A model generated the notes under the pieces. It was not told the origin of the DNA. It saw only the letters and a program-made list of their open reading frames with translations, and ran no database searches. Of a DNA stretch of 64,000 bases, positions 24,798 to 32,291 are shown piece after piece (within the stretch, counting starts at the first letter, position 1; each line of letters opens with the position of its first letter). This stretch comes from Cupriavidus pauculus (lineage in GTDB: Bacteria > Pseudomonadota > Gammaproteobacteria > Burkholderiales > Burkholderiaceae). The DNA lies in contig NZ_VZOW01000017.1 of assembly GCF_008801835.1 (NCBI RefSeq), forward strand, positions 1 through 64,000, read 5' to 3'. The position numbers and the translations under genes were made by a program.

Positions 24798-27167
24798 TCA
24801 ATCAATGAGAATACCGGCCTTACGCATGGCTTGCTTTCGCTTCTCCTCGAATCCTTGCGGATCGAGGGTCGGGGATTTCGCAGACACCTCGGCCTTGCGC
24901 GTACCGCGCTCTTTGGTGAGGCGGGAGATTTCATCAGCCACAGGCTGAGGAAGGAGGTTCACAATTGTTGGCCCCAGCGTCGCGGCCTTCGTGGCGTCCT
25001 TCGGGAACATGAAGACGGTCAGCATGCCGTTGCCGACTTGCTGCCCGCTGCGAATCACGAAATCGTCGGGGCTGAAATTCGACATGTCGCCGCCTGCCGC
25101 CTTCACGCCAGCCGTAAGCTGTGCGTTGATGAGGTTCCGCACTGCCGTTTGGTACACCTCAGTGGACTGCACGCCTACGCCGGGAAGAATGCGGTTCACC
25201 GCCGCGTTGAGCGACCGGTCGCCTTGCACGTTGCGCTGTGCCGGGATGATCGTGCCGGGTAGCAAGTCCGCGTTCTTCAGCGTGTCCGCCAGTTTGATCT
25301 TTGTCGCCGTCTCCAGCGGCACGTTGTACGCGGTCGCATAGCGCACGGCATCCGGTGCCACAGACTTCTCCAGGTTCGCTACCGTCTCGTCCGTCAGCTT
25401 GTACCTCGACAGCATGCCTTGCCCGCCGAGGAACGGGACCAACTGCTTCAGCCAGCCGGGGTTCTCGGACTGGATGACCGAACGCACCTTCTTGCGCTCG
25501 TCCCCCGTAGGTGAAATGTCGGGGCGGCCCTTCTGCATCGCGGCGCGGAACTCCACAACCTCCTTCGGGTCGTTCAGGTCCGTGCCGCTGTTCAGGAAGC
25601 CGGCCACCTTCGCGGCCTTCTCTGCGCCGAGGTAGTTCACCAACGCCTCTGGCCCATTGTCGCCCGACTGATACAGCGCCCCCGCCCAGGCTAACGCCTG
25701 AATCTGCTCCTTCGTCGGCGCGGCACTGCCGCCCGTAAGAAAACCATTGATGCCGGTCTGAAGCATCTGCTCCAACTTCGGACTGCGCATGCTCTCGGCC
25801 ACAGACACCTGCGCTGCGCGACGGAAGTAATTCGTGACGCGCGCGGGGTCGTTGCTTCCGACTTCGCGGTCGAACGCCTCGTTCATCGTGTCGGCCACGG
25901 CCTTACCGTCCAACTCCAGCCCCTTCAGCACGGAGTAGTTGCCCGTAGCGAAGGCTTGGCTGACTACGTTCGCCGAATCGACGTACTTGCCGTCTGCCGC
26001 CGCAGCGGACGCCGTGGCCTTCTGCATGGCCGCTTGGCCTGCAAGCCACTGCTTGTGCAGGGCCGCTCGCTTGGCGTTGTCGATAAGCGGTGCGCCTGCG
26101 CCAGTGCGCTGCGAGAACCTGTCGTTGTACTGGTCGATGTGCGCGTCCAGCTCACGTTCGGTCGTGATTCCCGATGAACCGTGAGCGAGCGTGAACTCGA
26201 AGCCCGCGAGGTTGTTCGTCAGACTCGTGATCGCGGGATTCTGATGCGCGTCCTTCATGACAAACTGAGGCATGTTCTCCTCAATCTGCTCGCGTACCTT
26301 CACGTTGATCTGGTTCCACAGCGGGCTGGCCTTGATCGCCTCGTAGTGGTCGAAATTGCCGTTCTGTAGCGAGGCGACAAGCGACTGCGCCATTCCACGG
26401 TTCCACGAATCCTGAGACTGCCCCGGAGCCGGCGCGGCGGCGGCCACGGCATTCGCGTAGGCGGCCTCCTTCTCAGCCGGGTCCCAGCCGGTGGAGTTCG
26501 CGTTGCGTTGCGCGCGCATGCCGTTGCCGATGGACAGGTTCAGGTTGGTCTGCTTCTCCAGCATGTCCTGCTGCTGCCACGCGAGGTGTTCCCGCATGTG
26601 GGTCTTCAGCATCGGACCCCACGATTCGGCCAGCTTCGACTGCACTGTGGCGTCCACGAGAGGATCGCCCGTGTTGCCCAGGTTCGTCGCCTGCTGCACG
26701 AGGAACTGCCTCACCTGATCGGGCGACTGCCGGCGCAGCGTGTCCATGTTGGACAGGAAGTCCGTCTCTGCCTGCTGGAGCGCAGTGGTTGCCGTCATGG
26801 CCTGTGCGCCACGCACCGTGGCCGAGGGGCCGAAGATGTTCATGTACCACGGGTCGTCTTTGACAACCTGCTGGAGCGTTTGCCCCTGAACCACCTTCGA
26901 CATACCCTCGAAATACTGCCGCTTCTCCATGCGCTCAACGTAAGGCTTGAGCACACCGTCAGCCAGCTTGTTCACCGCTTCGAGCGAGCGCAGGCCCGTA
27001 TCGGCGATACCGTTCCAATCGGTGGGCGCGAGTTGTGCACCTATTGCCTGGGGTACGGTCGTTGAGGCCGAGCCGTTGATCTGCGTGGCTGGGGCGCTTG
27101 TCTGCACTGCGTCCTGTAGAACTACTCCGCCGTCGGAGTTGAGAGCGAAAGAGTCGGGAACTGCCAT
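24798..27167 (-). CDS. Podovirus-like internal virion (ejection) protein
   Basis: The 789-residue protein is helical and Gln/Ala-rich without membrane segments. An N-terminal region with EKRQYFEGMSKVVQGQTL and DDPWYMNIFGPSATVRGAQA is reminiscent of T7 gp15-type internal virion proteins (length 747 in T7), which are ejected into the cell envelope at infection. The similarity is by pattern and length, not alignment. No tail, capsid or gp16 transglycosylase gene accompanies it, so it is an orphan. CAGGAGA precedes the ATG. It may be a leftover, or a part a satellite contributes to helper virions. Confidence 0.6.
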   Translation of the reverse strand: MAVPDSFALNSDGGVVLQDAVQTSAPATQINGSASTTVPQAIGAQLAPTDWNGIADTGLRSLEAVNKLADGVLKPYVERMEKRQYFEGMSKVVQGQTLQQVVKDDPWYMNIFGPSATVRGAQAMTATTALQQAETDFLSNMDTLRRQSPDQVRQFLVQQATNLGNTGDPLVDATVQSKLAESWGPMLKTHMREHLAWQQQDMLEKQTNLNLSIGNGMRAQRNANSTGWDPAEKEAAYANAVAAAAPAPGQSQDSWNRGMAQSLVASLQNGNFDHYEAIKASPLWNQINVKVREQIEENMPQFVMKDAHQNPAITSLTNNLAGFEFTLAHGSSGITTERELDAHIDQYNDRFSQRTGAGAPLIDNAKRAALHKQWLAGQAAMQKATASAAAADGKYVDSANVVSQAFATGNYSVLKGLELDGKAVADTMNEAFDREVGSNDPARVTNYFRRAAQVSVAESMRSPKLEQMLQTGINGFLTGGSAAPTKEQIQALAWAGALYQSGDNGPEALVNYLGAEKAAKVAGFLNSGTDLNDPKEVVEFRAAMQKGRPDISPTGDERKKVRSVIQSENPGWLKQLVPFLGGQGMLSRYKLTDETVANLEKSVAPDAVRYATAYNVPLETATKIKLADTLKNADLLPGTIIPAQRNVQGDRSLNAAVNRILPGVGVQSTEVYQTAVRNLINAQLTAGVKAAGGDMSNFSPDDFVIRSGQQVGNGMLTVFMFPKDATKAATLGPTIVNLLPQPVADEISRLTKERGTRKAEVSAKSPTLDPQGFEEKRKQAMRKAGILID

Positions 27168-27218
27168 TGTTAATCTCCTGTATTGGACGCGCTACTTGAG
27201 CGCGCCAAGAAATGAAAA

Positions 27219-27237
27219 CCCCGACACGACGCCGGGG
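27219..27237 (-). terminator. Probable minus-strand terminator
   Basis: CCCCG and CGGGG arms with a 9-nt loop are followed on the minus strand by TTTTC. It lies downstream of the 79-residue gene and would separate the small genes from the virion-like gene. The short stem makes it weak. Confidence 0.45.
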
Positions 27238-27276
27238 ATTAGAGGTGAGTTGGGGGCCGCTACTGCGGTGCGTTGA

Positions 27277-27516
27277 CTAGCCCCAAAACGGCTCGCAGGT
27301 ATCGGTAACTAGCGAAACGAGGCCCAGGGGTGCGTTGTATTTCCCCGCAATTTCCTGTGTACTCATCCCCGCAAGCCTGTCCTCAATCATGGCGGCGTTC
27401 CGGGTTGCCGCTTGACTCAGCGACACACTCAGGTCCGCATCACGAATCGCCTTACTTCGTCGCGCTTCACGCGCTCGCACCGTCTGCGTCGTGGGCTTGT
27501 GGAAGCGGCGCGTCAT
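27277..27516 (-). CDS. Small phage-like protein, 79 residues
   Basis: I do not recognise the family. It is basic at the N-terminus (MTRRFHKPTTQTVRARE), with a helical middle and a MSTQEIAGKYNAPLGLVSL segment that could be a helix-turn-helix, so a small DNA-binding role is possible. Its ATG directly abuts the stop of the upstream gene, implying coupled translation. Confidence 0.55.
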   Translation of the reverse strand: MTRRFHKPTTQTVRAREARRSKAIRDADLSVSLSQAATRNAAMIEDRLAGMSTQEIAGKYNAPLGLVSLVTDTCEPFWG

Positions 27517-27732
27517 TCAGCGGCCTCGTCGATTGGTTACGTCAAGCGTGGGCCGTTCTGCGCTGGACTTGCGCCCCGGCGTCTTGCGAGCGGCCCATGT
27601 GGGCAGGTAGCCGGTCAGCTTCTCCGTAAGGCGGCGGTACTGGCCTACTGCGTTGCTATGCTGCGAGATGCGCTCGAAGTACTCGCGTTCGCTCGCGTCG
27701 TTTTCCAGCGGGTGTGTCTTTGTGTTGCTCAT
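27517..27732 (-). CDS. Small hypothetical protein, 71 residues
   Basis: The family is unknown. It is charged and helical in the first half (NDASEREYFERISQHSNAV), with a very basic C-terminus (RGR end). The start at MSNTKTH is taken because longer extension runs into the upstream gene. Its stop abuts the next start on the minus strand and 11 bp separate it from the zinc-ribbon gene upstream, so the small genes form one transcript. Confidence 0.5.
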   Translation of the reverse strand: MSNTKTHPLENDASEREYFERISQHSNAVGQYRRLTEKLTGYLPTWAARKTPGRKSSAERPTLDVTNRRGR

Positions 27733-27743
27733 GCTCTTTGCCT

Positions 27744-28325
27744 TCAATCGATAGACCATCCAGCGCGGCGCAGCACCTCCACAAACATGGGATGCTGATG
27801 CAGTAACTGGAATAGTCGGGTTGGATGTATCGCCCGCAAGTCGGGGCATTTGAGGTCCGGGGGCTGGGTTATCTCCAGCCGTCCGTCCGGGTGCTCATGG
27901 GCAGTGATGTCGCCCTGAGTGATGCTATTGAATTCGCCGGCTCGTGTGCGCCGTCGTATGTCCTGCTGATCCAGCCAGCCGTCTCTACTGCGCTTCCCAC
28001 CAACGTACCCGCGACCCGCTCGAATGGCATCCCATACCTCCGGCTTTCGGTAGCGCGTACTCCAGCACGTCCAGCAGGCCCGGTCATACACGCGCCGATG
28101 CGGACTGCCACAACGCGGGCATGGTGTCTCGCTCCAGAAGATGCCCCGACCGGCTACCAGCGCGTCAATCCGGGCTGGCTCGGTTCGCTTCCGTAGTTCA
28201 TCAGCAAACGCCGTGTCTCGGATGGCAATCTCCCGAATGCGTTTGGTAAGTACGCGTGCTCGGGGCTGCTGGTGGTGCATCTGCCATCGGCGATCGTGCT
28301 TCCGGGTGCCTTGTCCCTTGGGCAT
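27744..28325 (-). CDS. Zinc-ribbon phage-like hypothetical protein
   Basis: The 193-residue protein is strongly basic. Near residue 70 it has CPRCGSPHRRVYDRACWTC, four cysteines in a CxxC-N12-CxxC spacing that suggests a zinc ribbon, as found in many phage DNA-binding or HNH-adjacent proteins. No HNH or nuclease motif is clear. The C-terminal half (FQLLHQHPMFVEVLRRAGW) is helical. Three bases separate its start from the stop of the upstream HTH gene. The function is unknown. Confidence 0.55.
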   Translation of the reverse strand: MPKGQGTRKHDRRWQMHHQQPRARVLTKRIREIAIRDTAFADELRKRTEPARIDALVAGRGIFWSETPCPRCGSPHRRVYDRACWTCWSTRYRKPEVWDAIRAGRGYVGGKRSRDGWLDQQDIRRRTRAGEFNSITQGDITAHEHPDGRLEITQPPDLKCPDLRAIHPTRLFQLLHQHPMFVEVLRRAGWSID

Positions 28326-28328
28326 GGC

Positions 28329-29132
28329 TCAGTGCAGACCGGATACGTACTTGCGCACGGTGCTCTCGTGCATACCGACCCGGCGCGCAACTTCCCGCTT
28401 GGAGATTCCCGGCTCCGCTGCAAGGATCGCTCGGGCCTTTTCCTTCCAATCAAGTCCTGCGTCCTTTGCGTCAAGGCGGACGTTAGCGCGGGCCACATCC
28501 GCCTCGGCGACGGCAAGACGTGCCTCCAGCGCGTCCATGCGAGCTTGCATCGCTCGCTTCTCGCGGGTGAACTGCGAGCCAGAGAACAGCAATTCGGCTA
28601 GACCCCGGTACGTGGCGTTCCTCAGGGCGGATTGATGAGTTTGCGTGAACATGTGGTTTCCCTTCAGGTCTTGGATAACAGGGTGCTGTTGCTGGGCCTT
28701 CAGCGACTTTCCCATTCGCTTGGGCTGCTTGCTATTTGCCACCCTGTCGGCCCACTCGGGCGAGTACCCCTGTTGCTCGGCGTACTCCCGGACCAGAGGA
28801 TTCACAGTGGGCTTCGCCCCCAAGTCCACGGTGTCAAGGATGGTCTCTACGATGTAGTCGTGATCCTTCTGTGACGCGCGGTGCGTCCTGAGTCCTCGGG
28901 CGCTGCGCTCGCGGAAGTACCGCATACGCTCGGCGTGCTGCTGGGCATGGAACTGCTGCGGAGACATTCCACGTGCTCCGTCGCCTTCAAGATACTTCCG
29001 CACCTCCGCCTGCTTGCTGGGCGATACGCCATCAATAGAGATGGCCCCGCTCTGGACGAGTTTGCCAAGGGCAGCGATTTCCTTGGCGCGCTCTGCGTGT
29101 GCCTGAGCACTGTCTTTTACCTCGTTTATCAT
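28329..29132 (-). CDS. Coiled-coil protein with C-terminal resolvase-type helix-turn-helix
   Basis: The 267-residue protein (from ATG 29132; a GTG at 29177 is possible) is helical, with a coiled-coil stretch near 205-235 (ARMDALEARLAVAEADVARA). It ends in a helix-turn-helix, ISKREVARRVGMHESTVRKY. The same kind of C-terminal HTH (IAETARHFGTSESTVKRAV) ends the serine resolvase at 30624. A recombinase catalytic domain is missing, so it is probably a regulator or DNA-packaging/replication accessory. The compound GTAC dyad site 17-69 bp upstream of its start is a natural candidate for its operator. Confidence 0.55.
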   Translation of the reverse strand: MINEVKDSAQAHAERAKEIAALGKLVQSGAISIDGVSPSKQAEVRKYLEGDGARGMSPQQFHAQQHAERMRYFRERSARGLRTHRASQKDHDYIVETILDTVDLGAKPTVNPLVREYAEQQGYSPEWADRVANSKQPKRMGKSLKAQQQHPVIQDLKGNHMFTQTHQSALRNATYRGLAELLFSGSQFTREKRAMQARMDALEARLAVAEADVARANVRLDAKDAGLDWKEKARAILAAEPGISKREVARRVGMHESTVRKYVSGLH

Positions 29133-29148
29133 TTGATTGCCCTTGGTC

Positions 29149-29201
29149 AGGTACAAAGTACCTATTGAGGAGTCCACGAAAGAGTGCGTACCGAGTACGC
29201 A
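29149..29201. promoter_or_regulatory. Compound dyad site A (two GTAC-N3-GTAC palindromes)
   Basis: AGGTAC-AAA-GTACCT (29149-29163) and TGCGTAC-CGA-GTACGCA (29185-29201) lie 37 bp centre to centre, directly upstream of the HTH gene. A closely similar site B lies at 30554-30607, so this is a repeated, structured binding site rather than chance. Confidence 0.6.
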
Positions 29202-29393
29202 GCACGCCTAAGTCCAGACGGCACAACCCCGCCCCGTGAGGGATGGGTGTGTGTCTCAGTCAGAGGACGAAATAGACGTTGGGTGTTCGCCTCGGTGTAG
29301 CACCGATGGCGTTAGTTATCTTGTCGTAGGACGAAAAGGACGTCGGGTATTGTCTGTGTCGTGCAACGAAAAGATCGGCACATGTTCCAGCCC
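29202..29393. repeat. Gene-free stretch with a repeated GGACGAAA-type element
   Basis: GGACGAAATAGACGTTGGG (29265-29283, continuing to 29287) and GGACGAAAAGGACGTCGGG (29329-29347, continuing to 29351) are imperfect direct repeats, 19 of 23 positions equal and 64 bp apart. A third, shorter ACGAAAAGATCG copy lies at 29366-29377. No coding frame is convincing. The element may be a promoter or operator for the minus-strand phage-like genes. Confidence 0.4.
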
Positions 29394-29425
29394 AAAAAAA
29401 GGGCCGGCTGATAGGCCAGCCCTTT
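29394..29425 (-). terminator. Rho-independent terminator of the 165-residue gene
   Basis: An 11-bp stem (AAAGGGCCGGC with GCCAGCCCTTT, one internal mismatch) and short loop is followed on the minus strand by a run of T. It lies 26 bp beyond the stop of the gene at 29452. Confidence 0.75.
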
Positions 29426-29451
29426 GGGTACTACCGGCGCGGGCCGGTAGG

Positions 29452-29949
29452 TCAGGCGGGGATGAAGTGAGAAGCGTGGTGCCAGCCTTCGGTGTCGCCG
29501 CTGTCGTCCGTGATAACCAGAATCACGCATGCTCCGCGTTCAGTATCGAGCGCGCCGCCTTCAACGGCGTTCACCCGGTACGTCTTACCAAGCGTCAGCC
29601 AGTCTTCGGCGTCCTCCACGTCGATGCACAACACGGTGTCCCCGGCAGCGATGGCCGTCCGCGATTCCACCGTCAACTCGTGCAGCCCGTAGCGGTCGTC
29701 CGCCTCGTCATAGAAGCCGGCCAACATCGACGGCAGCAGTCCATGACCATCCGCGCTCATGCTGGCGATGAAGTCCCGTGCGCACTTGTCCCGCCAATCC
29801 CGCAGCGTGCTGCCCGATGGCATAGCCTTGCGTGCGGCAGGCCAGTACTTCGCGCCGAACTGGCCGAGGCCGTAGGCGGCATCGTGCTCGTCCTGGCTGT
29901 AGATGGGGGAGTTGGAATGCTGAGTGGTGTGGGTTACTGCGTGGCGCAT
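29452..29949 (-). CDS. Hypothetical phage-like protein, 165 residues
   Basis: The family is not recognised. The protein is acidic, with a helical first half (EHDAAYGLGQFGAKYW and LRDWRDKCARDFIASM) and a beta-rich second half (AAGDTVLCIDVEDAEDWLTLG). The start MRHAVTH is supported by GGAGG seven bases upstream; an alternative start 16 codons further upstream lacks one. It has its own terminator and is separated from other genes by more than 300 bp on both sides, so it is a single-gene unit. Confidence 0.6.
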   Translation of the reverse strand: MRHAVTHTTQHSNSPIYSQDEHDAAYGLGQFGAKYWPAARKAMPSGSTLRDWRDKCARDFIASMSADGHGLLPSMLAGFYDEADDRYGLHELTVESRTAIAAGDTVLCIDVEDAEDWLTLGKTYRVNAVEGGALDTERGACVILVITDDSGDTEGWHHASHFIPA

Positions 29950-30553
29950 GATGCGGCCTCCTATTGAGAGAGTGGAGGTCTGCCGCGCATCGGCCAAGAT
30001 GGGGGCGGCGGACCGGAAGCGAGGTTGGCCGACCGGTCAATAGGAAACCGGCACACCCGAAGGTGTCCCCGCCCCGGCCCGCCATTGAAGGGGCGTGCTG
30101 AGGCAACGCACAAATGATAATGCCGCCCGTGGCGGAAGTGCGCCTATTGATCCCGAGCGGCCAAGCCCGTTCGCGTTTGTCTACGCGAGGACCGCATCCT
30201 AGGCTGGCTCCCGCATCCCTTTCAATAGCAATCGATGTACCACGCATGGGTACATTTCGAGGCAGCAGACACGGAGATTCCACGCGCCGTCACGCTGCGA
30301 GTATTCGGGGGTAATGAAGGAAACGGCTCTACTACGCGGGTTTCCGGGTAGGTGAAGTGAGGGAAATCCTCCGGCCCCTGGCAAAGTCCCAACCCGCTTG
30401 TGTCAACTATCGAACATTTTTGTAACAGCGGCAGCGCGTTGCACACAGCGGGGTGAGCGTCCTATCAATCTGTACGGGGTGGCCGCGCCCGGTCGCCCCC
30501 GTGCTTGCGCTTTCACGCCGCCGTAGCCGCAGGGCGAGCTATCCACGCTCCAC
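29950..30553. other. Non-coding stretch with repeated CCTATTGA octamers
   Basis: About 600 bp hold no convincing gene on either strand. The octamer CCTATTGA occurs at 29960-29967 and 30143-30150, and in reverse at 30037-30044. Another copy lies within dyad site A (29161-29168), and a one-base variant, CCTATCGA, lies in site B. The stretch may be a control region, or an origin, for the phage-like part of the island. Confidence 0.4.
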
Positions 30554-30607
30554 TAGGTACGTAGTACCTATCGAAAAGTCCGAGAAAACAGTGCGTACTC
30601 GGTACGC
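30554..30607. promoter_or_regulatory. Compound dyad site B (two GTAC-N3-GTAC palindromes)
   Basis: TAGGTAC-GTA-GTACCTA (30554-30570) and GCGTAC-TCG-GTACGC (30593-30607) have nearly the same spacing (38 bp centre to centre) and orientation as site A. The bases between also match (AGTCC and GAAA blocks). It lies just beyond the resolvase stop. Confidence 0.6.
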
Positions 30608-30623
30608 GCGCTGCGCCAGACTG

Positions 30624-31202
30624 TTACCCCCTCACGGCTCGCTTCACAGTGCTCTCAGACGTGCCGAAGTGCCGGGCAGTCTCTGCAATGCTGGCCTTGT
30701 TCTGGGTGCGCCATGCTGCGATGGAAGCGGCGTCATGCTCCACTGGTCGCCCGAGGCTGGCCTTACCCCGATGTGTACGGCCTGTGGCTGCCAAACTGGC
30801 CCGCGCCACGGCTCGCCCTGCCTCTGTGCGTTCCCTAATGCGCTCTCGCTCCAACTCAGCCATCTGCGCCATGAGTGCCAACAGCAGACCACCCGCACCC
30901 GTTGCGCTTATCTGACCCAGCCCCCGGACTTCCACCATCACACCTTTGTCTAGGAGGACGCGCACGGTCTGCTGTACGTCGATGCTGTCCCGGCCAAGCC
31001 GGTCGATGGCGTACACGTGCAGGCTGTCACCCTTACGGATGAACTCAAGCAGCTTCGCAAAGCCGGGGCGCTTCGCCGCTTGTGTTGCCCCGGACACGCC
31101 CTCGTCCATGAACTCATGGTCAAAGCCCCCGCCTAGTGCAGCGCGCTGTGCCTCTATGGACTGGTCGGCGGTGGACACGCGGTAGTAGGCGATTCGGGTC
31201 AT
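30624..31202 (-). CDS. Serine recombinase (resolvase/invertase family)
   Basis: The 192-residue protein shows the small serine recombinase layout. IAYYRVSTADQ carries catalytic Ser10 and Arg8, DRLGRDS carries the conserved Arg pair near residue 67, the E-helix follows (LLLALMAQMAELERERIRERTEAG), and a C-terminal Hin-type helix-turn-helix ends in STVKRAVRG. It may resolve cointegrates or invert a segment. GGAG precedes the start. Several copies of a TTYTGRCCCA motif directly upstream (31213-31329) are candidate recombination or operator subsites. The closest known roles are plasmid and transposon resolvases. Confidence 0.9.
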   Translation of the reverse strand: MTRIAYYRVSTADQSIEAQRAALGGGFDHEFMDEGVSGATQAAKRPGFAKLLEFIRKGDSLHVYAIDRLGRDSIDVQQTVRVLLDKGVMVEVRGLGQISATGAGGLLLALMAQMAELERERIRERTEAGRAVARASLAATGRTHRGKASLGRPVEHDAASIAAWRTQNKASIAETARHFGTSESTVKRAVRG

Positions 31203-31212
31203 GGCTGCTCCA

Positions 31213-31329
31213 TTGGGTCAGAAGATACACTGCATTCTGGCCCACAGAGCATTAAGCGTCAATCGTAACTTTTGACCCAAGCAGGAGAGGCCCGCCCGGC
31301 CCGGTTCATAACCGTGAACTTCTGGCCCA
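31213..31329. promoter_or_regulatory. Candidate resolvase res/operator region
   Basis: Motif TTYTGRCCCA occurs as TTCTGGCCCA at 31235-31244 and 31320-31329, as TTTTGACCCA at 31270-31279, and inverted (TGGGTCAGAA) at 31214-31223. The first two copies form an inverted pair around 11 bp. Serine resolvases usually bind several such subsites just upstream of their own gene. Confidence 0.5.
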
Positions 31330-31529
31330 CTGGATACCCGCCCTGCACCGGCTCGTTGCGCGGCCCTGCCACTCCGGCTGGGCGCGCTATGCATTTCATG
31401 CGGGCGCGGACGCGACGTGAATCATGCGCGCACCCGCATCAGTTCGCGGGCGCGTTCGGGAGGGTGCACACGGGGGGAATCGGCCTCGCGCGCGCCGTGT
31501 GTAGCCCCGCAAAAATGCCAATCAAAATT

Positions 31530-31558
31530 TTGGCCAACACCTTAATAACAGCTATACT
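31530..31558 (+). promoter_or_regulatory. Sigma-70-type promoter of the ImmA operon with overlapping palindrome
   Basis: TTGGCC (31530-31535), a 17-bp spacer and TATACT (31553-31558) form a good promoter. The 10-bp palindrome CAAAATTTTG (31523-31532) overlaps the -35, where the XRE-type regulator encoded downstream could bind. Confidence 0.6.
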
Positions 31559-31571
31559 AAGCAGCACTTCG

Positions 31572-32291
31572 ATGCAAAACGAAGAAAAGATAGGGTCAAA
31601 TCCGAGTCTCATGTCGATGGAGCGTCACTTGAATCTGCAAGTTGTCGAGCGTCCGATGAAGGACCAGCTTATCCAGTACATCGCGTCGCGGACGCCGGCC
31701 CTGTTCTTCCAACAAGTAGTGGAAGAAATTGAAACCGCGCACTTTGTGGCGCACCAAGCGGCCAGCACATACGAGGAACCTGAGCGTTTCAGGGTGCTGC
31801 CGCAGCTTCAGCACTACGGGTCAAACGCGGCGCTGCGCAAGGCTGCTGTGGTAGCGGGCATGGAGGCCGCCGCCCCGCACACGGAACCGAAAGGTGAGCG
31901 GTTCAGTCTCGTTGCTTGCGGGGAGATCCGTTTCGGGCAGATTTGTGTGCCCTTCAACAACTGCACTCCGCGGCCTGCCAAGCATCGCAATGCAATTGCA
32001 GCGGTCAATGGCCCCCTCGAACCGACGCAATCCGATCTCTTCAATGGTCTCAAGAATCCAATCCCCGAAGGTCTTGGCTGTCTAATAGTTGCGGTCCGGC
32101 AACATCGAGGACAACCCCAGTCAGTCCCGTTCAGTGTGATGGTAGGAGTGCCCTACTCAAATCTGCGCGACTGGCATTTGTTTGTACCGGTCTCGGAGAT
32201 CATGGCCGCGTACCACCCCGCCGAGCAAATCGACGTACCCGACTTGGCATTCGGGAAGTTGAAACGCCGTATGGGCGATTCTGAAGGTTAA
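31572..32291 (+). CDS. Unrecognised 239-residue partner of the XRE-ImmA gene
   Basis: I do not recognise the family. There is no signal peptide or membrane segment. The N-terminal third is helical (MKDQLIQYIASRTPALFFQQVVEEIE), and the rest alternates strands, with PEGLGCLIVAVRQHRG and PFSVMVGVPYSNLRDWHLFVPVSE. ATG 31572 lies only about 7 nt after the expected transcription start, so ATG 31611 (MSMERHL) may be the true start. Its stop overlaps the next gene's ATG by one base (TAATG), implying coupling. Pairing with an XRE-ImmA peptidase suggests a target, sensor or toxin that the peptidase controls. GC is lower than in the flanking chromosome. Confidence 0.6.
   Translation: MQNEEKIGSNPSLMSMERHLNLQVVERPMKDQLIQYIASRTPALFFQQVVEEIETAHFVAHQAASTYEEPERFRVLPQLQHYGSNAALRKAAVVAGMEAAAPHTEPKGERFSLVACGEIRFGQICVPFNNCTPRPAKHRNAIAAVNGPLEPTQSDLFNGLKNPIPEGLGCLIVAVRQHRGQPQSVPFSVMVGVPYSNLRDWHLFVPVSEIMAAYHPAEQIDVPDLAFGKLKRRMGDSEG

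Noticed and set aside
29236-29967. 243-codon plus-strand frame opposite the 165-residue gene
   Set aside because: The minus-strand gene has a good ribosome site and terminator; the plus frame is low complexity and crosses the terminator hairpin.
30453-30953. Plus-strand frame opposite the resolvase
   Set aside because: The resolvase on the minus strand is clear; the plus frame is its shadow and includes dyad site B.
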